From Olivibacter jilunii (GTDB taxonomy: Bacteria; Bacteroidota; Bacteroidia; Sphingobacteriales; Sphingobacteriaceae): 64,000 nt of DNA. Position numbers and translations under genes: made by a program. The notes beneath the pieces are model-generated. The model saw nothing but the letters and a program-made list of their open reading frames with translations. It ran no database searches and was not told the DNA's origin. The stretch is from positions 359,230 through 423,229 of the forward strand of contig NZ_LR027848.1 in NCBI RefSeq assembly GCF_900607235.1, in the 5' to 3' direction. Positions 35,000 through 43,239 of the stretch are shown in pieces; the stretch's first letter is position 1; the number at the start of each line of letters is the position of its first letter.

Positions 35000-35350
35000 C
35001 TAATTTCCCAATTCTTCCAGCTCTGCTTTCTCGTCAATAGGCACATCGAGTATGAATGCATCGTAATCGGCAGCATCTTGATCTGAATAGGTACCATAGG
35101 CATTTAAAAGAAATCCTTTTTTACCATCTTTCGTTTCTATGGCATATAAAACAGACATATCGGCAGGATCACTTTCCCCTTCAAAACGGTAATTTCGAAC
35201 AATGGTTAAGTCTTGTGGTTGGTAAACGGGTGATTTCAGGTTACCTAAATAAGCCCCTTCTTTTTTTATCGTGATTTCTTCGCCATATCCTTTAGCGGCT
35301 AATTTATTCATAACCTGTGAAAGTGGCGTCATAGATGCAGATGTACTCAT
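35000..35350 (-). CDS. Small conserved Bacteroidota protein
   Basis: 116 residues. The block YRFEGESDPADMSVLYAIETKDGKKGFLLNAYGTYSD (about 49-85) is typical of a short Bacteroidota family often mislabelled phosphoribosylpyrophosphate synthetase. It has no PRPP-synthetase motif and the function is unknown. Acidic, cytoplasmic, transcribed alone, with its stop facing nadD. Confidence 0.75.
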   Translation of the reverse strand: MSTSASMTPLSQVMNKLAAKGYGEEITIKKEGAYLGNLKSPVYQPQDLTIVRNYRFEGESDPADMSVLYAIETKDGKKGFLLNAYGTYSDQDAADYDAFILDVPIDEKAELEELGN

Positions 35351-35536
35351 AATTTCCTGATATGATATTTCAAACTAAGTATATAACAGTTATTGTTAAT
35401 AAATAGTTTGCTTATCGCTTAAATGAATTATTTAGAGATTTCGCTTTTCATGTATGTTTGGTGTTAGTATTAGAAGAATATGACTATCGGCTTTTTGACC
35501 TAAAACAGGGATCGATTTAACACATAGATGAATTGT

Positions 35537-35948
35537 TTATATTAAAGGAACTATTATTTTAATCAACTTTTCTTGATAAAAGTTGAGCAAAATCAAGGCT
35601 CATGTAGGCTACCTTGCAACCGATGGCAAAGCATCGCTGGCGCGTATTGGAGCCGTTTCACTTCCTCAATCCGCTTGGATATTGCCGTATGAACAGACAT
35701 GCAAATGCTTTGCGGCTCGTTACGTCGGTATCCTCCAAGGCCATTCTTCCAGCGCACAGGGCTAATATTTAGGGCTGAAGAAATAATACGTCCGGTTAAA
35801 AGTAAAAGCCCAACGTTCTGCTAAAATATCACCTAGGAAATTTGCGGTTTGCACGTTGAGGCACTACCTTTTATAGCAAAGTTCCAAGTGATGAGTTTTT
35901 GGTTACTTTTTGCGGAAAAAAGTGACAAAAAAAACGTTCTATTTTTAA
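35537..35948 (+). repeat. Dispersed hairpin-ended repeat, copy 3
   Basis: The core (about 35595-35930) differs from copy 1 (11148-11577) at about a dozen positions and is in the same orientation. Outer words are TTATATTAAAGGAAC on the left and GTTCTATTTTTAAG on the right. Subterminal hairpins are AACTTTT...AAAAGTT, and the same TTACTTTTT-GCGG-AAAAAAGTGA loop as in copy 1. A 1-bp insertion (GGGCTAATATTT against GGGCTATATTT) breaks both long frames seen in the other copies. It occupies the gap before the FAD-protein-like gene. Confidence 0.85.
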
Positions 35949-36094
35949 GTAAAACCGACCAAGGAAGCTCCCAAAGCAATCCCACTTATCTTTAGGTATT
36001 ATTCCCGATAGTCATTTAGAATTGGAAATTATTCATCATCTGCGTAACTTGCAGGCAAACGGAACAGACCTAACAGCAATTCATTCTATGCAAG

Positions 36095-37405
36095 ATGGTA
36101 AATAGACTCTTCTTCTTGATTTTATGCTGTTCAATACCCTTTCAGGGAACGGCACAAAAAAGTAAAAAGCCCCCTAAGCCACAAGTACTGGTATACGGAC
36201 ATGGAGCCGATGCTTTTTCTGCAGCCATGCAGTCTGCACAATCCGGTGTTGAAACTTATTGGATAGTAGATTCAACCAATATAGGAGGGACACTAATACA
36301 AGGTGAAACGAAAAGCATTTCATCCAATCACTTGCTCGATGTTGGGACCTGGGCATTTTTTTTAAAGGGAATTGCTAATGTTAAAGAAATCTCGGATTCT
36401 GCATTATTTGCTGCAAAAAAACATATAGCACCTAGAATAGCGCAAAACGTTTTTGAAAACAGCGCAGACACGATTAAGCGATTATCTTATAAAAAAAATC
36501 TTACGATTTCTGCTATAGAGAAATCGGGTAAAGGATGGCAGATCACACTAAGCAACAGGAAAAAAATAAAAGTAAGGGCAATAGTAGATGCTACCGATAA
36601 AGCTTCGCTATTAAGTTTATTAAAGGAAAAGGATATTAAAGATAAGGAATATTTTCCTTCTGAACTGGTTAAGCAAATCAACTATGATTCATCTTTATAC
36701 AGAACGGGGGTTGCTGTCGGACAAATAGGAAAACAGATTTTCAATATACCGCTAAGTAATCTGTTGCCCGACAGTTCACTAAGAAACTATTTCTCAACAA
36801 AACCGAATGAGAAGCTATTATCCCCCGATAATATAGAGCGGATACCGCTATTGATGTTGCGCGCACAAGCCTGCGGTGCTGCAGCAGCTTACTGTGCTTT
36901 TTTTAATACTACCTCTGACAAAATTAATGTCAGGACATTACAGGGCGAGCTTTTAGCCTTTAAGAGTTTTATGATGCCTTTTCAGGACATCCGTTTATCC
37001 GATGTACATCACCCGCAGATCCAACGAGTTGGAGCCACTGGTATCCTGCGGGGTGTCTATAAAAATAACGAAAACTCTTTTCAGTTTTCTCCCGACAGTT
37101 TGGTGTCTTCAAAAGAAGTCGAATTTCCCATCAAACAGTTATATACCAGAAGTCAGATATGGTTTAAAGACAAAGATATCCCTGTATTTAAGTTAAGTGA
37201 CTTATTGGATTTAATAAAGTATGTTGCCAATAGGGGAGAGGAGTTAAATGCTGAAGTTGAGAAAGGTTGGATAAAACGCTTTAAATTTAAAGGTTCTTAC
37301 GATCCGGAACGAAAACTAAGTCGTAGAGAATTTGCAGTTTTAGTTGACACGTATTTACAGCCCTTTCATGTTCGCGTTAATTTGAAAGGCGAATTACAAT
37401 ATTAG
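36095..37405 (+). CDS. Exported FAD-dependent-oxidoreductase-like protein
   Basis: 436 residues with signal peptide (MVNRLFFLILCCSIPFQGTAQ). The N-terminus PQVLVYGHGADAFSAAMQSAQSGVETYWIVDSTNIGGTLIQG aligns in pattern with FAD-dependent oxidoreductases of the PF12831 type (GGTPAGIAAA...E...GGM.T.G). The third glycine of the dinucleotide motif is Ala, however, and the acidic residue after beta-2 is Asp, so FAD binding is doubtful. DATDKASLL near residue 165 fits the second FAD contact. The protein is shorter than usual for this family. Substrate unknown. Confidence 0.6.
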   Translation: MVNRLFFLILCCSIPFQGTAQKSKKPPKPQVLVYGHGADAFSAAMQSAQSGVETYWIVDSTNIGGTLIQGETKSISSNHLLDVGTWAFFLKGIANVKEISDSALFAAKKHIAPRIAQNVFENSADTIKRLSYKKNLTISAIEKSGKGWQITLSNRKKIKVRAIVDATDKASLLSLLKEKDIKDKEYFPSELVKQINYDSSLYRTGVAVGQIGKQIFNIPLSNLLPDSSLRNYFSTKPNEKLLSPDNIERIPLLMLRAQACGAAAAYCAFFNTTSDKINVRTLQGELLAFKSFMMPFQDIRLSDVHHPQIQRVGATGILRGVYKNNENSFQFSPDSLVSSKEVEFPIKQLYTRSQIWFKDKDIPVFKLSDLLDLIKYVANRGEELNAEVEKGWIKRFKFKGSYDPERKLSRREFAVLVDTYLQPFHVRVNLKGELQY

Positions 37406-37453
37406 ATTGAGGTTTGTTCAAGCATCTCAATAGATACTTAAACAAACCCAATC
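37405..37453. terminator. Hairpin between convergent genes
   Basis: GATTGAGGTTTGTTCAAG (37405-37422) pairs imperfectly with CTTAAACAAACCCAATC (37437-37453). It overlaps the stop of the FAD-protein-like gene and precedes the stop of the NagB fusion, so it may act on both strands. Confidence 0.45.
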
Positions 37454-37461
37454 TGTATTCA

Positions 37462-39399
37462 TTAAAATTTCCAGCGAACAAAAGCCTCAATGGCTTCATA
37501 ATCCGCTAAACCTAGTTCATCGTATTTTCTCGCCGTTTCACTGGTTCTATCCTCGGCACGTACCCAGAACTCACGAGCATCATCTCCCGGAAACACAGGC
37601 AGATCTTTTTGTGATTGATGTTTAAAAATAGCGTGGCGTTTCCGAATCACTTCTTGTGGTGACAAGGGAACGGCCATTTCTATTTCATGAATCTCAAACT
37701 CGTGCCATGCCCCTCTATATAGCCACAACCAGCAATCTTTTGTCCACTCCTCCGTTTTACTTAATCGGGTCAACGCTTCCAAAATAATGTCGAAACAAAC
37801 TTTATGCGTTCCATGCGGATCGGCAAAATCACCGGCTGCAAAAACCTGATGCGGTTTGATTTGCTGCAATAACTCCATCGTCTTTACGATATCGTCCTCA
37901 TAAGATACAACCTTTGAAAATTTGCCCCTATCGTAAAAAGGTAAATCCTGAAAATGGATATTTTCGTCAGGCAGACCCGCAAATCGGGCACCCGCTATTG
38001 CTTCTCCTTTACGAATTAGCCCCTTAATGGTACGGATTTCTTCTGTATCAATTTGGTTCGGTTTTTTGGCTGCTATAAATCTTCGGGTTTCGTTATATAA
38101 TGCTTCTAATTTTTGGGTCCCTAAATTCAGCGACTTTGTAAAGTCAGTAGCAAATTCTATATACCGTAAGACATCATCATCCCAAACAGCTGTGTTCCCG
38201 GAAGTCTGATAAGCAACGTGTACATTATGTCCCTGATCAGCCAAACGTATAAAAGTACCACCCATAGAAATTACGTCATCATCCGGGTGTGGTGAAAAGA
38301 TAATCGCATTTTTCCTCGCAGGCACTGCACGTTCAGGACGCTGACTATCATCCGCGTTAGGTTTCCCTCCCGGCCAACCGGTAATCGTATGTTGAAGCTG
38401 ATTAAAAATATCTATATTAATGTTATAAACCGGCCCTTTTTCCGTGGCCAATTGCGCCATGCCATGGTTGTTGTAATCTTCTTCGGTTAATTTGAGAATT
38501 GGCTTTTTAACCGTTTGGGCCAACCAAATTACTGCCTTTTTTATGGTTTTAGAGTTCCAAACACAGTCTTTGACCAACCAAGGCGTGTTGAAACGGGTCA
38601 ATTCACTTGCGGCTCCCTCATCCAAAACGAATTCAACATTATCAGAAAGCTGAAGGAAGGTTGCGGGCACATCCGAAGACATTTCCCCCTCCACTGCCTT
38701 TTTAACAATTTCGGCCTTAACAGGACTCCAAGCCATCAAAATGATTTCGCGAGCCTTAAAAATGGTACCGATACCCATAGTAATAGCCTTCGTTGGCACG
38801 TTCTCCTTCCCCCCAAAATCGCGAGACGCATCTCGACGGGTAAGGTCGTCCAAAGTAACCAAACGGGTACCTGAATTCGGGGCCGAACCAGGCTCATTGA
38901 AACCTATGTGGCCGGTTCTACCGATTCCTAAAAGTTGAAAATCCAAACCACCCAGTTCACTGATCTTACGCTCATACTCCATACAATAGGTCGGTATGTC
39001 CGATAGATCGAGTGTTCCATCAGGGATGTTAATATTTTCCCGCTTAATATCGATATGATCAAATAAGTTTTTGTTCATAAAGGTAACATAACTCTGGGCA
39101 GAGTCGGGTTGCATGGGATAATATTCATCCAAATTAAAAGTAGTAACGTTTTGAAAGCTTAGTCCTTCTTCGCGGTGAAGTCGTACAAGCTCTGCATAAA
39201 CTTGAACAGGAGTTGCACCTGTAGCGAGACCTAATACGGCCTGCTCACCTTTTTCTTGCTTTTCTTTAATTAGGGTTGCAATACGAGCAGCGACAGCTAA
39301 TGAGGCTGCCTTTGAATTTTTGTAAACGGTTACGGGGAGTTTCTCGAAACGCGTTTCTTCCAATAGATTTAATCTAGCCATTTTTGAGGATAGTTTCAT
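37462..39399 (-). CDS. nagB: Glucosamine-6-phosphate deaminase-like protein fused to PIG-L deacetylase domain
   Basis: 645 residues, more than twice normal NagB. Residues about 15-275 are a NagB isomerase/deaminase domain with GLATGATPVQVYAEL, TFNLDEY and LLGIGRTGHIGFNEPG. After a linker, residues about 360-600 form a PIG-L/LmbE zinc-deacetylase domain with PHPDDDVISMGGT and FADPHGTH. The combination suggests deacetylation and deamination of amino-sugars in one protein, but which activities are live is not known. The arrangement is recurrent in Bacteroidota. It lies 105 bp downstream of trpC, probably as a separate unit. Confidence 0.88.
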   Translation of the reverse strand: MKLSSKMARLNLLEETRFEKLPVTVYKNSKAASLAVAARIATLIKEKQEKGEQAVLGLATGATPVQVYAELVRLHREEGLSFQNVTTFNLDEYYPMQPDSAQSYVTFMNKNLFDHIDIKRENINIPDGTLDLSDIPTYCMEYERKISELGGLDFQLLGIGRTGHIGFNEPGSAPNSGTRLVTLDDLTRRDASRDFGGKENVPTKAITMGIGTIFKAREIILMAWSPVKAEIVKKAVEGEMSSDVPATFLQLSDNVEFVLDEGAASELTRFNTPWLVKDCVWNSKTIKKAVIWLAQTVKKPILKLTEEDYNNHGMAQLATEKGPVYNINIDIFNQLQHTITGWPGGKPNADDSQRPERAVPARKNAIIFSPHPDDDVISMGGTFIRLADQGHNVHVAYQTSGNTAVWDDDVLRYIEFATDFTKSLNLGTQKLEALYNETRRFIAAKKPNQIDTEEIRTIKGLIRKGEAIAGARFAGLPDENIHFQDLPFYDRGKFSKVVSYEDDIVKTMELLQQIKPHQVFAAGDFADPHGTHKVCFDIILEALTRLSKTEEWTKDCWLWLYRGAWHEFEIHEIEMAVPLSPQEVIRKRHAIFKHQSQKDLPVFPGDDAREFWVRAEDRTSETARKYDELGLADYEAIEAFVRWKF

Positions 39400-39504
39400 T
39401 TAAGGTGAGACGCAAAAATAACGAAATATTATATACCTCATAATAAATTGACTAGCTTTTTGGCAGATGTTCATCTTTTTGTGTAAAGCAATCGACTGCG
39501 TAAA

Positions 39505-40287
39505 TTATAATTCGTTCACGAACTGTTTAATCGATGCTGAAGGGTCCGTTGTTTTCATGAAGTTTTCACCGATCAAGAACGCCTGAAAACCCGCCTTTTT
39601 CAATTGCTTAATAACAAGAGGATCGCTTATGCCGCTTTCCGAAACTTTAACAAAGGATTCCGGAATGCGGTTCACCAGCGCTAACGAGTGATCAATTGAT
39701 ACTGTAAAATCTTTAAGGTTTCGGTTGTTTACGCCAATAGCATCTACCGTGTCGAATAAATTCGTTTCCAGCTCCTGCTGGTTATGTACTTCTAAAAGCA
39801 CATTCAAACCTAAGTTTTTAGCATATTTGGCCAGCGATTCCACCTCTTCATTATTTAAAACAGCGGCTATTAACAATATGATATCGGCACCATATGCTTT
39901 TGCTTCGGCTATCTGATATTCGTCAATGATAAAATCTTTTCGTAACAAAGGTACATTCACCGTTTCCCGAGCTTTTATTAAATCTTGTAAACTGCCCTTA
40001 AAGAAATCACGATCAGTTAAAACTGAAATAGCGGAGGCACCTGCCTCTGCATATCCCCTGGTAACTTCTTCAACGGTAACCTGATCATTGATTACGCCTT
40101 TTGATGGAGAGGCTCTCTTATATTCTGCAATAATGCCGGTTCTCTGCGGATCAAGTACCGAGTCTCTGAGATTGTAACAAGTACGATCGAAAAGTGGCCG
40201 ACGCATCAGGTCATCTATTGTTACTTGCTGTTTAGCAATTAATAGTTCTTCTCTTTTTCTGCTTATAATCTTATCCAGTATATTCAT
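39505..40287 (-). CDS. trpC: Indole-3-glycerol-phosphate synthase
   Basis: 260 residues. TIM barrel with AEYKRASPSKGVI (about 54-66), LLRKDFIIDEYQI (catalytic Lys), LLEVHNQQEL, IGVNNRNLKDFTV and SESGI. Converts carboxyphenylaminodeoxyribulose phosphate to indole-3-glycerol phosphate. It is monofunctional, without a TrpF domain. It starts 10 bp after trpG; trpD, usually between these genes, is absent here. Confidence 0.95.
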   Translation of the reverse strand: MNILDKIISRKREELLIAKQQVTIDDLMRRPLFDRTCYNLRDSVLDPQRTGIIAEYKRASPSKGVINDQVTVEEVTRGYAEAGASAISVLTDRDFFKGSLQDLIKARETVNVPLLRKDFIIDEYQIAEAKAYGADIILLIAAVLNNEEVESLAKYAKNLGLNVLLEVHNQQELETNLFDTVDAIGVNNRNLKDFTVSIDHSLALVNRIPESFVKVSESGISDPLVIKQLKKAGFQAFLIGENFMKTTDPSASIKQFVNEL

Positions 40288-40297
40288 TGTATGCCGA

Positions 40298-40891
40298 TTA
40301 ATTATTCAACCAGTTGGCGATCATTTGTTTTCCGTGCTCACTTAAAACAGATTCAGGATGGAACTGTAAACCCTTTACATCATAATAGCGATGAGACAAG
40401 GCCATAATCACCCCCTCATCATCGACAGCGGTTATCTCAAGCTCTTCGGGAAATTGTTCCTGTGCTACGGCCCAAGAATGATAACGACCAATGTTAAAGC
40501 GTTCGGGCAAGCCTTTAAATAACGGTTCCGTTGATTTTAGAATCTTTAAGGGAGTTGCGGTACCATGCACAGGCCTTTTAAGATTAAATAGTTTCCCTCC
40601 ATATACTTCAGCGATTGCTTGCTGTCCCAAACAGATACCGAGAATACTTTTAGATGCACCATAAGTACGAATAACGTCCATGAGGAGCCCGGCTTCTTCC
40701 GGAATCCCGGGCCCGGGCGAAAGCAAAATTTTATCATAAGCCGCCACCTCTTCGATGCGAAATTTGTCATTTCTAACCACTGTGCAATCCAAGCCACATT
40801 CTTGCAGCAGATGCACTAAATTAAAGGTAAAAGAATCGTAATTATCTACCACCAGTATCTTTGGTTCAGTAGCAAGTTTTTTCTGCGTCAT
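40298..40891 (-). CDS. trpG: Anthranilate synthase glutamine amidotransferase subunit
   Basis: 197 residues. Class I amidotransferase with VVDNYDSFTFNLVH, nucleophile Cys87 in GICLGQQAI and the His/Glu pair in FHPESVLSE. Context with trpE marks it as TrpG, though PabA function may be shared. Of the 134 bp between trpE and trpG, much is composed of TATCAGCAATCAGC-type words also found elsewhere in the window. Confidence 0.93.
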   Translation of the reverse strand: MTQKKLATEPKILVVDNYDSFTFNLVHLLQECGLDCTVVRNDKFRIEEVAAYDKILLSPGPGIPEEAGLLMDVIRTYGASKSILGICLGQQAIAEVYGGKLFNLKRPVHGTATPLKILKSTEPLFKGLPERFNIGRYHSWAVAQEQFPEELEITAVDDEGVIMALSHRYYDVKGLQFHPESVLSEHGKQMIANWLNN

Positions 40892-41025
40892 TGTTGTTTT
40901 TATCAGCGTTTAGCCTTCAGCAATCTGCTGTCAGCTTATTTATTCATTTCTATCGGCTTTTAGCTATCAGCAATCAGCCTCAGCTACCTCGCCATTTCAC
41001 TACTTAACTATTTCTTATCAACAGC

Positions 41026-42435
41026 CTAGAGCTCTTCGGCTAAAGTTAACGCTTTTCTGAGAGCGGCTATTTTATTATTAACTTCATTTAATTCGCCTTC
41101 TGCCGACGAGTCTGCTACCACACCACCCCCAGCTTGGTAGTGCAATCTATTATTCTTGCTCAAAAAAGTTCGGATCATGATCGCATGATTGAAATCTCCA
41201 TTGAAACCCATAAAGCCGATGGCGCCACTATAAAATCCACGTTGTTGTTTCTCGTAGCGATCGATCAACTGCATGGCCATATGTTTGGGTGCACCGCTCA
41301 AGGTTCCGGCCGGAAAGGTATCGCCTACCACATCAAAAGGATTAGCCCCGTCCTGTAAGGTTCCACTCACTTTCGAAACGAGGTGAATGACATGCGAATA
41401 GAATTGCGCCTCCTTGAAGGATCTAACTTCCACATCGATGCAGTGCCTACTTAAGTCGTTCCGTGCTAAATCAACCAACATAACATGCTCTGCACTTTCC
41501 TTAGGGTCGTTCTTCAAAGCTTCCGCAACTCGAAGATCCTCTATAGTATTTCCCGTTCTTTTGAAAGTTCCTGCAATAGGATAAATGGACGCCTCATTCC
41601 CCTTAATTGTCAGTTGGGCTTCCGGCGAAGAGCCGAATAATTTAAAGTTACCATAGTCAAAATAAAATAAATACGGAGATGGGTTCACGGAACGTAAGCT
41701 TCTGTAAACGTTAAACTCGTCTCCTAAAAACGGCCTACTAAAAGCTCGCGACGGAACAATCTGAAACACATCTCCTCGGAAGATATGCTCTTTCGTTTTT
41801 TCAACCAATGATTTGTATTCCTCATCCGTTTTATTGGAACGCTCCTCGCCATTAAGCTCAAATTTGTATTCAGGAAAATTTTTATTTTGAATCAAGTACT
41901 GGATTTTGCTCAAACCGTCTTCCTCAGGTTCACCCAAATAATGCTCAAACACATAGAGCTCATTACGGAAATGGTCGATGGCAATCACATAACGATAGAC
42001 GTGATACTGCAGAAAAGGAATATTTCGTGCTTCATCAATAGGTGTCTTTAAAGTGATATCTTCGAAATGAGCAACGGTATCAAAGGTGAAATATCCAAAT
42101 AACCCGTTCGTAATAAATTTGAAATCATCAAGGTTATCAGCCGCGAAAGACCGGCGAAAATTGGAAACTTCTTCTCTTAAATTAACGGCATCTGCTGGCT
42201 TGCTGCGTTTTTGGCCATCGGGAAAATACATATTTAACTGCTTTTCATTGAGGCTGATACCAGCTATTGGACTGCAACAAACATAACTCATGCTATTTTC
42301 GCGACTGTGGTAATCTGAACTTTCCAACAGTAGACTATTGGGAAAAACGTCCCGCAATCGTAAATATATACTCACCGGTGTGGTCGTGTCCGCTAATAAC
42401 TTTTTAAATCTCGTCTTTAATTGATATGTCTCCAT
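41026..42435 (-). CDS. trpE: Anthranilate synthase component I
   Basis: 469 residues. The chorismate-binding domain has FQIVPSRAFSRPF, LVDLARNDLSRH, GTLSGAPKHMAMQLI and GAIGF. The N-terminal LLESSDYHSRENSMSY keeps the LLES element used for tryptophan feedback inhibition. It makes anthranilate from chorismate with TrpG. Transcription is probably governed by the attenuator just upstream (42471-42641), so both enzyme and gene would respond to tryptophan. Confidence 0.95.
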   Translation of the reverse strand: METYQLKTRFKKLLADTTTPVSIYLRLRDVFPNSLLLESSDYHSRENSMSYVCCSPIAGISLNEKQLNMYFPDGQKRSKPADAVNLREEVSNFRRSFAADNLDDFKFITNGLFGYFTFDTVAHFEDITLKTPIDEARNIPFLQYHVYRYVIAIDHFRNELYVFEHYLGEPEEDGLSKIQYLIQNKNFPEYKFELNGEERSNKTDEEYKSLVEKTKEHIFRGDVFQIVPSRAFSRPFLGDEFNVYRSLRSVNPSPYLFYFDYGNFKLFGSSPEAQLTIKGNEASIYPIAGTFKRTGNTIEDLRVAEALKNDPKESAEHVMLVDLARNDLSRHCIDVEVRSFKEAQFYSHVIHLVSKVSGTLQDGANPFDVVGDTFPAGTLSGAPKHMAMQLIDRYEKQQRGFYSGAIGFMGFNGDFNHAIMIRTFLSKNNRLHYQAGGGVVADSSAEGELNEVNNKIAALRKALTLAEEL

Positions 42436-42470
42436 TCTTAAATTGTTAACATTGCTGTAATCATAAGCAC

Positions 42471-42500
42471 AAAAAAACCCGACGTATATGCGTCGGGTTT
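42471..42500 (-). terminator. trp attenuator terminator
   Basis: On the minus strand AAACCCGACG and CGTCGGGTTT form a perfect 10-bp stem with a 6-nt loop, running straight into seven T residues. It lies between the leader peptide and trpE, 36 bp upstream of the trpE ATG, so it can only act as a premature terminator for the trp operon. Confidence 0.88.
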
Positions 42501-42566
42501 ATAAGTTTCGGCTTTGGTTGATCAATCTATGCCATTATATATGCTCCCGGCGCTGTTCTTTAACAG
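42490..42566 (-). promoter_or_regulatory. Alternative antiterminator and pause structures of the trp leader
   Basis: In the RNA, CUGUU-AAAG-AACAG (42566-42553) forms a hairpin overlapping the Trp codons (segments 1:2). Segment 2, GCGCCGGG (42553-42546), can instead pair with CCCGACGC (42497-42490) in 7 of 8 positions. This removes the left arm of the terminator stem. A ribosome stalled at the Trp codons would cover segment 1 and favour this antiterminator. Pairing is read from sequence; the mechanism is inferred from E. coli trp. Confidence 0.7.
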
Positions 42567-42603
42567 GCCACCACCAGTTGCGTATTGTAGTATCGATTGT
42601 CAT
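42535..42603 (-). CDS. trpL: trp leader peptide with three tandem Trp codons
   Basis: A 22-codon frame (ATG 42603, TAA ending at 42535) reads MTIDTTIRNWWWPVKEQ and five more residues. The three consecutive TGG codons (42576-42568) are followed at once by the hairpin segments and terminator described above. It encodes no functional protein; its translation senses charged tRNA-Trp. Its ATG lies only 7 nt after the -7 box, so it may be translated from a nearly leaderless RNA. Confidence 0.85.
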   Translation of the reverse strand: MTIDTTIRNWWWPVKEQRREHI

Positions 42604-42610
42604 GATAAAG

Positions 42611-42641
42611 CAAACCTACTATAAAATTTTAATATTTCAAA
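42611..42641 (-). promoter_or_regulatory. Promoter of the trp leader and operon
   Basis: On the minus strand TTTG (42641-42638), a 19-bp spacer, then TAGGTTTG (42618-42611): a full match to the Bacteroidota consensus. Predicted transcription start is about 42605, just before the leader ATG. Confidence 0.75.
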
Positions 42642-42679
42642 TTTTTTTGACTAAAGTTAACATAAAAAGGCTCAAGCCT

Positions 42680-43132
42680 TTAGAATCCCCAGAAGGTTAT
42701 AAAGCCTTTTCCAACAGCCATCATAATAGCGGCCAGTATAATAACCAAAGCAATCGTGTAAAATACAGCAATAGACTTGTGTTTAGCGGAGGCATCCATC
42801 GCCTTTTTTGATTTGGAATGCCCTACGGTTATTAATATAATGGCCAATACCATCATACTAATATGTTCCACTGTCCAATAACGCAGGTTCGCAGTTTTCA
42901 TGACGTTGCTCATATCGTTAAACGTAACCATCGAGCTCATTGCATACAGTGCTAAACCTATCAATAACTGGATGTGGCCCGAAATTAAGGTAAATAAATT
43001 CAATTTACGATTTCCTTCTGTGTAGGGTTTCTTTCCAGCCAATCCGCTTATCGCTGAAATAATCGCTAATATTAACAATAAAAGAACCACATAGCGCAGC
43101 CCCGAATGTAAATGTTTAAGTCCTGTATACAT
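42680..43132 (-). CDS. Four-helix membrane protein of unknown function
   Basis: 150 residues with four hydrophobic segments (about 13-31, 47-66, 88-103, 121-142). The N-terminus TGLKHLHSGLRYVVLLLLILAI and the WTVEHISMMVLAIILITVGHSKSKKA segment contain histidines placed as in small cytochrome-b-like proteins. Heme binding is only a guess. It is conserved in Bacteroidota, transcribed alone between the trp promoter and a receptor gene. Confidence 0.7.
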   Translation of the reverse strand: MYTGLKHLHSGLRYVVLLLLILAIISAISGLAGKKPYTEGNRKLNLFTLISGHIQLLIGLALYAMSSMVTFNDMSNVMKTANLRYWTVEHISMMVLAIILITVGHSKSKKAMDASAKHKSIAVFYTIALVIILAAIMMAVGKGFITFWGF

Positions 43133-43239
43133 GTTGTCTAGTTTTTATCGTTAGCAAACTTAGCCAAACTTTCCTTTATATGAAAGTTTATCGGTTAGCT
43201 TAGCTGCCATAAAGAAGTAATTTATAGCGGCGAAATATT

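Noticed and set aside
35000..35350. Annotation as phosphoribosylpyrophosphate synthetase
   Set aside because: The protein is 116 residues and has no PRPP-binding or ATP-binding motif; the label common for this family appears to be wrong.
42471..42500. Terminator of the upstream four-helix membrane protein gene
   Set aside because: That gene ends at 42680, and a full promoter plus the Trp-rich leader frame lie between it and the hairpin, so the attenuator reading is far better. Read-through from the upstream gene could still end here.
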